Below are positions 58,795-64,000 of a stretch of DNA of 64,000 nt, piece after piece; position 1 is the stretch's first letter; each line of letters starts with the position of its first letter. Source of the DNA: G963666935 sp963666935. Its GTDB lineage: Bacteria; Bacillota; Clostridia; Christensenellales; CAG-138. Under the pieces are notes generated by a model. The model did not search any database, was not told the DNA's origin, and worked only from the letters and a program-made list of their open reading frames with translations. Location: contig OY762936.1 of NCBI GenBank assembly GCA_963666935.1, positions 1,798,001 through 1,862,000 of the forward strand, written 5' to 3'. Position numbers and translations under genes: made by a program.

Positions 58795-59272
58795 TTAATT
58801 CTTCACCTCCCAATTTCTCTTTCAACAATCCCCTTCCGCGGGAAATAAGGGAATATACCGTATTCTCATTCTTGCTTAGGATTTCCCCTATTTCCTTGGC
58901 CGTGTATCCTTCGTAATAGTGAAGGTAAATAGGATCTTTATACCTTGTCGGCAGCGAAAGCACGGCTTCCAGTACTTCGTATTGTTCCGGCTGCACACAA
59001 GCAGCTTCCTCGGAAAGCACCTCCAGGGGAAGCGCGTTGTGCCGGAACAGGCTTTTTAAGTAATCTTTGCAGGCATTGATCGTAAGGCGAATCAGCCATG
59101 CTTTTTCGTGCTCCGCATTTTCAAATGAGCCCGTATAGAGCACATATTTCAAAAGCACGTTTTGAAGCACATCCTCGGTATCCGCGTTGGATTTTAGATG
59201 TAGCAAGCAGATGCGGCGTATCATATCCGCATAAAGCTCTATGGCACGGTTTGCCTCTTGGTCACTTCTCAT
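58781..59272 (-). CDS. ECF-type RNA polymerase sigma factor
   Basis: 163 residues. Region 2 has RRICLLHLKSNADTEDVLQN and VLLKYVLYTG, with HEKAWLIRLTINACKDYLKS. Region 4 has LPTRYKDPIYLHYYEGYTAK and the helix-turn-helix EIGEILSKNENTVYSLISRG. It pairs with the RsgI-like membrane protein that overlaps its 3' end. The upstream secreted protein gene has an ECF-type promoter, so it probably activates its own operon. Confidence 0.92.
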   Translation of the reverse strand: MRSDQEANRAIELYADMIRRICLLHLKSNADTEDVLQNVLLKYVLYTGSFENAEHEKAWLIRLTINACKDYLKSLFRHNALPLEVLSEEAACVQPEQYEVLEAVLSLPTRYKDPIYLHYYEGYTAKEIGEILSKNENTVYSLISRGRGLLKEKLGGEELNESN

Positions 59273-59284
59273 TAGACTTGCTCC

Positions 59285-59587
59285 TTAGTTTGTTGAAGCG
59301 TTTCTCCTGTTGCCGAGCTGCCTTCCGGTGCCATCCAGCACGGGAACGCCACCGTTGGGGCAGTTGTCGCAAATGCCGTCTCCGTTTGCATCGACGAAGG
59401 TTGTGCAATCTTGCTTGCAGTTGTCGCAAGTGCCATCCCCGTTCCGATTGACCTGCAGGCAGGCGGCGGTGCGGTTCACATACCGGCGTTGCCGCAATGC
59501 GGCGGAGCTGGTGGTTGCCGCGCTGGCTGTGGCGACGAATGCAAATACACTCACGATGATAGCCGTTGTTAAAATCAGTTTTTTCAT
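59285..59587 (-). CDS. Secreted protein with DxNxDG calcium-type motifs
   Basis: 100 residues. It begins with a signal peptide (MKKLILTTAIIVSVFAFVAT, cleavage after ASA). Two short repeats, VNRNGDGTCDNCKQDC and VDANGDGICDNC, resemble the calcium loops of dockerins or thrombospondin type 3 repeats with added cysteines. It lies 12 bases upstream of the ECF sigma gene and would be exported to the surface. It may be the sensed ligand or an output of the sigma system. GAAGGAGAG precedes the ATG. Confidence 0.8.
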   Translation of the reverse strand: MKKLILTTAIIVSVFAFVATASAATTSSAALRQRRYVNRTAACLQVNRNGDGTCDNCKQDCTTFVDANGDGICDNCPNGGVPVLDGTGRQLGNRRNASTN

Positions 59588-59630
59588 GGTATTCTCTCCT
59601 TCGTAGTTTTACTTGGGTCTTTCACCTATA

Positions 59631-59659
59631 ATACGACGCAGACAGAGAAAATCCTTGCA
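59631..59659 (-). promoter_or_regulatory. Candidate ECF-type promoter of the secreted protein-sigma-RsgI operon
   Basis: TGCAAG (59654-59659), 15-base spacer, CGTCGTAT (59631-59638) on the reverse strand. The CGTC -10 core is typical of ECF promoters. 59660-59823 shows nothing else except a C10 run. Confidence 0.6.
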
Positions 59660-59823
59660 CAAACTGTTTTATTTTTTTATAACATTTGCTTCCTTGCTTT
59701 CGTTTTAGTATAACACACACAGTTTCCTCCGATCATCGTTTTCCGAAAGCTTCATATTGTATGGTTCTTGTCAGCGCACCATCCGGCTTCCCGTAAGATT
59801 GAAGGACCCCCCCCCATTTTTTC

Positions 59824-59853
59824 TTGACATAAGAAAACATACTATGCTAAAAT
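59824..59853 (+). promoter_or_regulatory. Promoter of the polyamine operon leader
   Basis: TTGACA (59824-59829), 18-base spacer, TAAAAT (59848-59853). Predicted start near 59860, about 430 bases before speA. Confidence 0.85.
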
Positions 59854-59859
59854 GTGTTT

Positions 59860-60290
59860 AAATTTGGTGAGATGACAATTCAGAGTCTTGCCAAGCAATT
59901 AATTGGACCACTCGTAAAGAGTTAAGGCCATGCGGACAGCCGGGTCCACTGCCGATTGGCAACTTTAGTTGCCTTATTGATTGAGTTAAAAGCTCAAATT
60001 TTATAAGTTGGTTACTTTATAACCGAACTGCGCTGCGCGCAAACTTGTGAAACGGTCAATAAGAGTAGTAAAAGTATAATTGCTATATAGACTCTGACAT
60101 GGAACGAATTCTTAAATATTGAGTTTTTTCTACCTAACGTGGGAAAAAGGGTGCATTCTGGCATGATGCCGTTTCGGACCACCATGCCGCATTGAATCAA
60201 TATGAAAAGAAACGCAAGCAGCGCAAGTATGCGCCGCCTGCGTTTTTTATTATGAAAAACAGCAGAGACTATAATCTGAAGGAGCCGCCA
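59860..60290 (+). promoter_or_regulatory. Long structured leader of the speA operon, candidate regulatory RNA
   Basis: About 430 untranslated bases. Local hairpins include ACTC-GTAAA-GAGT within a GGACC/GGTCC helix (59904-59957), GGCAAC-TTTA-GTTGCC (59957-59972), TTGAG-TTAAAAG-CTCAA (59981-59997) and GGTTA-CTTTA-TAACC (60010-60024), then a terminator at 60211-60248. A 17-codon ORF starts at 59872 (MTIQSLAKQLIGPLVKS) but has no clear ribosome site. No known riboswitch motif is evident. The arrangement suggests transcription attenuation of polyamine genes. Confidence 0.6.
60211..60248 (+). terminator. Intrinsic terminator inside the speA leader
   Basis: AACGCA-AG-CA-GCGCA...TGCGC-CG-CC-TGCGTT stem with a short AGTA-type loop, followed by six T residues, 43 bases before the speA start. 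It would stop most transcripts unless prevented. Confidence 0.85.
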
Positions 60291-61757
60291 ATGAACGACC
60301 ATCCCGCATCTCAACCCTTAGATCAGAATCGCGCCCCGATTTTCGAGGCATTGGAAAAGTTTCGCCAAATGCGGGTAGTGCCCTTTGATGTGCCGGGTCA
60401 TAAACGCGGCCGCGGCAATCCGGAGCTGACTGCTTTTTTGGGGCAGCAATGCGTCAGTGTGGATGTAAACAGCATGCGGCCTTTGGATAACCTCTGCCAT
60501 CCGGTCTCCGTAATTCGGGAGGCGGAGCAACTGGCCGCCCAAGCTTTTGGCGCCGCCCAAGCTTTCCTAATGGTCGGAGGAACCACCAGCTCGGTTCAAA
60601 GTATGCTCCTTTCGGTTTGCAAACGGGGCGATAAAATCATCCTACCCCGCAACGTGCACCGCAGTGTCATCAACGCGTTAGTGCTCTGCGGCGCCATCCC
60701 GGTCTATGTGAACCCGGAAGTAGATCAACGGCTTGGCATTTCGCTGGGCATGAAGCGGGAGCAGGTGGCAAAAGCCATTCGCGAGCATCCCAACGCAGTT
60801 GCCGTGTTGGTCAACAACCCCACGTATTACGGTATTTGCTCCGATCTGAAGGAAATTGTGGATATGGCGCACAAAAACGGCATGCTTTGCCTTGCGGACG
60901 AAGCCCATGGAACCCACTTCTACTTTGGGAAGGATCTGCCTGTTTCCGCCATGGCCGTGGGCGCAGACATTTCGGCGGTCTCCATGCACAAGAGCGGCGG
61001 TAGCTTAACCCAGTCCAGCTTTTTGCTCGCCGGCCCCGGCGTGCACGCAGGCCATGTTCGACAGATCATCAACCTAACGCAAACCACTTCCGGCAGCTAT
61101 CTTTTAATGAGCAGCCTGGATATTTCTCGGAGGAATCTTGCGCTGCACGGCGCAAAGGTGTTCCGAAAGGTTACCGATATCGCCCGCTATGCCCGGGATG
61201 AAATCAACGCCATCGGTGGGTACTATGCATTTGGAGAAGAACTGGTCAACGGCAACTCCGTCTACTCCTTCGACCCCACAAAGCTAAGCATTCATACGCT
61301 GGATATCGGCCTTGCCGGAATCGAAGTCTATGATGCGCTTCGGGACGATTACGACATTCAGATCGAATTCGGGGATATTGGAAATATCCTTGCATATCTT
61401 TCCATTGGGGACCGCATTCAGGAGGTAGAACGCTTGGTCAGCGCCCTTGCGGAAATCCGACGGCGCTATCAGCGGGATAAAGCCGGCATGCTGAGTCAAG
61501 AATATATCGACCCTCAGGTGGTCGCAACCCCACAGGAAGCGTTCTACGCAGAGAAAATCAGCCTCCCCATCTGTGAAACCGAAGGGCGAGTCTGCAGCGA
61601 ATTCGTAATGTGCTATCCGCCGGGGATCCCAGTGCTTGCGCCGGGCGAGCGCATTACCAAAGATATCTTAGATTATATCCGTTACGCGAAGGAAAAAGGC
61701 TGCAACGTGACGGGCCCTGAGGATGCCGATATCAACCGGCTGAACGTATTGAAATAG
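60291..61757 (+). CDS. speA: Arginine decarboxylase (Orn/Lys/Arg decarboxylase, fold I)
   Basis: 488 residues from the ATG at 60291 (AAGGAG upstream); an in-frame ATG at 60192 lies before the terminator. It has PFDVPGHKRGRGNPEL, GTTSSVQSMLLSV, LADEAHGTHFYF and the PLP lysine in VSMHKSGGSLTQSSFLL, then a C-terminal domain with CYPPGIPVLAPGERIT. Short aspartate-aminotransferase-fold decarboxylases of this kind act on arginine, lysine or ornithine. The agmatinase in the same operon favours arginine to agmatine. Confidence 0.92.
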   Translation: MNDHPASQPLDQNRAPIFEALEKFRQMRVVPFDVPGHKRGRGNPELTAFLGQQCVSVDVNSMRPLDNLCHPVSVIREAEQLAAQAFGAAQAFLMVGGTTSSVQSMLLSVCKRGDKIILPRNVHRSVINALVLCGAIPVYVNPEVDQRLGISLGMKREQVAKAIREHPNAVAVLVNNPTYYGICSDLKEIVDMAHKNGMLCLADEAHGTHFYFGKDLPVSAMAVGADISAVSMHKSGGSLTQSSFLLAGPGVHAGHVRQIINLTQTTSGSYLLMSSLDISRRNLALHGAKVFRKVTDIARYARDEINAIGGYYAFGEELVNGNSVYSFDPTKLSIHTLDIGLAGIEVYDALRDDYDIQIEFGDIGNILAYLSIGDRIQEVERLVSALAEIRRRYQRDKAGMLSQEYIDPQVVATPQEAFYAEKISLPICETEGRVCSEFVMCYPPGIPVLAPGERITKDILDYIRYAKEKGCNVTGPEDADINRLNVLK

Positions 61758-61768
61758 GAGGTTGGTCC

Positions 61769-62623
61769 ATGGATCTTTGGTTTAGTGAAAATCACACCCC
61801 GGACGTAAAACTCAGCATTCGCATCGAGCGCCAACTCTATTCCAAAGAGAGCGACTATCAGCGTATCGATGTGTTCGAAAGCAGAGAGTTTGGACGCATT
61901 CTTGCTTTGGACGGCAACATTATGCTGACCGAGCGGGACGAGTTTATTTATAATGAAATGATTACCCATGTCCCCATGGCCGTTCATCCGGAGTTTCAGA
62001 AGGTGCTGGTCATAGGTGCGGGTGACGGCGGCGTCGTCAAAGAGCTCACCCGTTATGAGTGCATAGAGCAAATCGATCTGGTGGAGATGGATCCGCTGGT
62101 CGTGGAGGTCTGCCGCCAGTATCTGCCGGGCAACGCCTGCCGCCTAGACGACCTGCGCGTGCATATTTTCTTTGAAAACGCTTTGAAGTATATCCGAGGT
62201 CAGGAAGATAAATATGACCTTATCATCGTGGATTCCAACGACCCTTACGGGCCTACGGAAAGTCTGTTTACCCGGGAGTTCTATGGCAACTGTTACAAGG
62301 CATTGCACGCGGATGGTATCCTGGTAAATCAGCAAGGCAGCCCCTTCTATAAGCAGGATGCGGAGGCCATGATGCGCAGCCATAAGCATATTGCAAACAC
62401 ATTCCCGATCAGCCGTGTTTATCAGGCACATATTCCAACGTATGCCGCCGGCTACTGGCTCTTCGGCTTTGCCAGCAAAAAGTATCATCCCATTGACGAT
62501 CTGGACCCTGCGGTATGGAATGCCCTTCACCTGCGCACCCGTTATTACACCACGCGGCTGCACAAGGGCGCTTTTTACCTGCCCGCTTTTCTGGAAAGGA
62601 TGTTGGAGGAAGTAGAGCGATAA
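61769..62623 (+). CDS. speE: Spermidine synthase (aminopropyltransferase)
   Basis: 284 residues. The N-terminal beta-barrel has LYSKESDYQRIDVFESREFG, and the Rossmann domain the AdoMet-type loop VLVIGAGDGGVVKEL, the acidic EMDPLVVEVCRQYLPG and the catalytic VDSNDPYGPTESLF. ALDGNIMLTERDEFIYNEMI matches the family. It transfers aminopropyl from decarboxylated AdoMet to putrescine. No speD is in the window. AGGAGG precedes the ATG, 11 bases after speA. Confidence 0.95.
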   Translation: MDLWFSENHTPDVKLSIRIERQLYSKESDYQRIDVFESREFGRILALDGNIMLTERDEFIYNEMITHVPMAVHPEFQKVLVIGAGDGGVVKELTRYECIEQIDLVEMDPLVVEVCRQYLPGNACRLDDLRVHIFFENALKYIRGQEDKYDLIIVDSNDPYGPTESLFTREFYGNCYKALHADGILVNQQGSPFYKQDAEAMMRSHKHIANTFPISRVYQAHIPTYAAGYWLFGFASKKYHPIDDLDPAVWNALHLRTRYYTTRLHKGAFYLPAFLERMLEEVER

Positions 62624-63477
62624 TGAATAAGAACATTGAAACCTTTGTTGGCTGCAATGCCGAGTATGAAGACGCCGCTCTGGTGCTTTACGGCGCCCCT
62701 TTCGATAGTACCACCTGTTACCGTCCCGGCGCACGCTTCGGCCCCTCTGCGGCCCGACACGAAAGCCTTGCCCTGGAAACCTACAGTCCTTATCAGGATC
62801 TAGATCTTTTGGATTTTTCGATTTTCGACAGCGGCGATCTTTCGCTCTGCTTCGGTAATCCCGAATCCGCTCTGGCGGACATTGAACGCCGCGCCGAGCA
62901 GATTTTTTCCGACCACAAGTTGCCCTTTATGATGGGCGGCGAGCATCTTGTAACTCTGGGCGCCGTGCGGGCTGCTGCAAAGCGCTATCCGAACCTCCAT
63001 ATCATTCACTTTGACGCCCATGCCGATTTACGAGATGATTTTATGGGTCTCAAGCTGAGCCACGCCTGCGTCATGCGCAGGTGCCATGATATTCTAGGTG
63101 ACGAGCGCATCCACCAGTTCTGCATCCGCAGCGGGCCCCGAGAGGAGTTCACGTTTGCGGCACAGCATACAGATATGCACAAGTTTGATTTTTCCGGTCT
63201 AAAGGAAATCGTCAAAGCCATTGGCCGCGCTCCGGTCTATTTTACCGTGGATCTAGACTGTCTGGATCCCGCAGAATTTCCCGGAACCGGCACCCCGGAA
63301 GCCGGCGGTGTCAGCTTCCCTAAGCTGCTTGACGCCATTGAAACCGTTGCCGCAGCAAACGTGGTGGCCGCGGATGTTAATGAGTTGTGCCCGGTGCTGG
63401 ACGCTTCCGGCGCGAGTACCGCGCTTACCTGCAAGGTTATCCGCGAGTTTATCCTCGCCCTACTAAAAAACAAGTAA
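62623..63477 (+). CDS. speB: Agmatinase
   Basis: 284 residues; its ATG overlaps the speE stop by one base (TAATG), with GGAGGAAG upstream. GAPFDSTTCYRPGARFGPSA, the metal-binding GGEHLVTLG, HFDAHADLRD and FTVDLDCLDPAEFPGTGTPE are the conserved arginase-fold motifs with paired Asp and His binding two Mn ions. It converts agmatine to putrescine and urea. Operon order speA-speE-speB supports agmatinase over arginase. Confidence 0.95.
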   Translation: MNKNIETFVGCNAEYEDAALVLYGAPFDSTTCYRPGARFGPSAARHESLALETYSPYQDLDLLDFSIFDSGDLSLCFGNPESALADIERRAEQIFSDHKLPFMMGGEHLVTLGAVRAAAKRYPNLHIIHFDAHADLRDDFMGLKLSHACVMRRCHDILGDERIHQFCIRSGPREEFTFAAQHTDMHKFDFSGLKEIVKAIGRAPVYFTVDLDCLDPAEFPGTGTPEAGGVSFPKLLDAIETVAAANVVAADVNELCPVLDASGASTALTCKVIREFILALLKNK

Positions 63478-63489
63478 AGGAGAATCAAT

Positions 63490-64000
63490 TTGAGCCGAGT
63501 ATTGATTATCGGGTGCGGAGGCGTCGCCTCTGTGGCCATCGAAAAGTGTTGCCAGTGCAGCGAAGTGTTTAATGAAATCTGTATTGCAAGCCGCACCAAG
63601 TCTAAGTGCGATGATTTAGCTGCACGGCTTGCTAGTAAAACCTCCACCAAAATCACCACGGCGCAGGTCAATGCTGACAATACCCAAGAGGTCATCGCCC
63701 TGATCCGCCAATATGAGCCTGAGCTGGTCATCAACCTTGCTCTGCCTTATCAGGATCTTTCGATCATGGACGCCTGCCTTGCCTGCGGCGTCAACTATAT
63801 GGATACGGCGAACTACGAGTCCGAGAATACAGAGGATCCCTCTTGGCGGGCCGCTTACGAAAAGCGCTGCAAAGAAGATGGCTTCTCCGCCTATTTCGAC
63901 TACTCCTGGCAGTGGGCCTATCGGGAAAAGTTCAAAGAAGCTGGTCTTATAGCACTTCTGGGCTGCGGGTTTGATCCAGGCGTCACGCAGGCATACTGCG
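63490..64000 (+). CDS. Carboxynorspermidine synthase (N-terminal part, cut by window edge)
   Basis: 170 codons are visible, from a TTG start at 63490 with AAAGGAG seven bases before it; no ATG fits. VLIIGCGGVASVAIEKCCQC is the NADPH-binding loop of the saccharopine-dehydrogenase family, and VINLALPYQDLSIMDACLAC, NYMDTANYESENTEDPSW and LGCGFDPGVTQAYC are the carboxynorspermidine dehydrogenase pattern. It would join aspartate semialdehyde to putrescine or diaminopropane, giving carboxyspermidine or carboxynorspermidine. A decarboxylase partner (nspC) is expected just outside. Confidence 0.9.
   Translation, partial: MSRVLIIGCGGVASVAIEKCCQCSEVFNEICIASRTKSKCDDLAARLASKTSTKITTAQVNADNTQEVIALIRQYEPELVINLALPYQDLSIMDACLACGVNYMDTANYESENTEDPSWRAAYEKRCKEDGFSAYFDYSWQWAYREKFKEAGLIALLGCGFDPGVTQAYC

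Overview
The window looks like the chromosome of an endospore-forming clostridial Bacillota. It carries spoIIGA-sigE, a spore photoproduct lyase, Rex, an FeoA-FeoB fusion, T-box riboswitches, GatCAB, a long-form HPF, and many AGGAGG ribosome sites with consensus sigma-A promoters. Base composition is moderately GC-rich and even, apart from a few AT-rich intergenic stretches. The species cannot be named from the sequence.

Region by region: 1-1.9 kb is a methionine operon (metY-metA, reverse strand) behind a methionine-codon-rich leader ORF and a terminator. 1.9-5.4 kb holds an amidohydrolase, an orphan DNA methyltransferase, a GntR regulator and hpf. 5.4-8.2 kb is an iron(II) uptake operon (feoAB fusion plus a tiny Cys-rich FeoB partner). 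8.3-10.0 kb has a ywlG-like gene, a highly structured RNA or leader before a zinc-ribbon gene, and a PerR-like regulator. 10.0-11.5 kb is sigE-spoIIGA. 11.6-16.1 kb holds gtrA, a Trp-T-box-controlled trpB2, DUF1836, an SGNH hydrolase and an AEC transporter. 16.3-22.1 kb is a Dabb-uvrB-uvrA-rex operon. 22.2-27.4 kb has coaX with an ECF S component, a VanW protein, a broken EamA gene and splB.

From 27.6 to 38.8 kb a single reverse-strand block encodes podovirus-type portal, scaffold, capsid, tail and lysis proteins. All frames are open, but there is no terminase, integrase, replication or repressor gene. Its endolysin joins a subtilase-like domain to an amidase and an SH3 domain.

38.9-47.0 kb holds thiN-HAD, a cupin, a small ferritin-like protein, a pseudogene, six reverse-strand tRNAs and one forward tRNA-Leu, DUF421/DUF4363, a diguanylate cyclase and a PadR/HAAS pair. 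47.1-52.4 kb is aspS-gatC-gatA-gatB behind an Asn-specific T-box, an indirect Asn-tRNA pathway. 52.7-57.4 kb is metabolic and stress genes (ICL/PEPM lyase, OsmC, a Cys-rich copper-storage-like protein, GGT, DUF1847). 57.8-59.6 kb is a cell-surface signalling operon (secreted calcium-motif protein, ECF sigma factor, RsgI-like anti-sigma). 59.8-64 kb is a polyamine operon (speA-speE-speB-carboxynorspermidine synthase) behind a long leader that ends in an intrinsic terminator.

The strongest novelty candidates are the methionine leader-peptide attenuator, the long attenuated polyamine leader, the structured RNA at 8.9-9.1 kb, and the terminase-less phage particle and lysis cassette with its protease-amidase endolysin.
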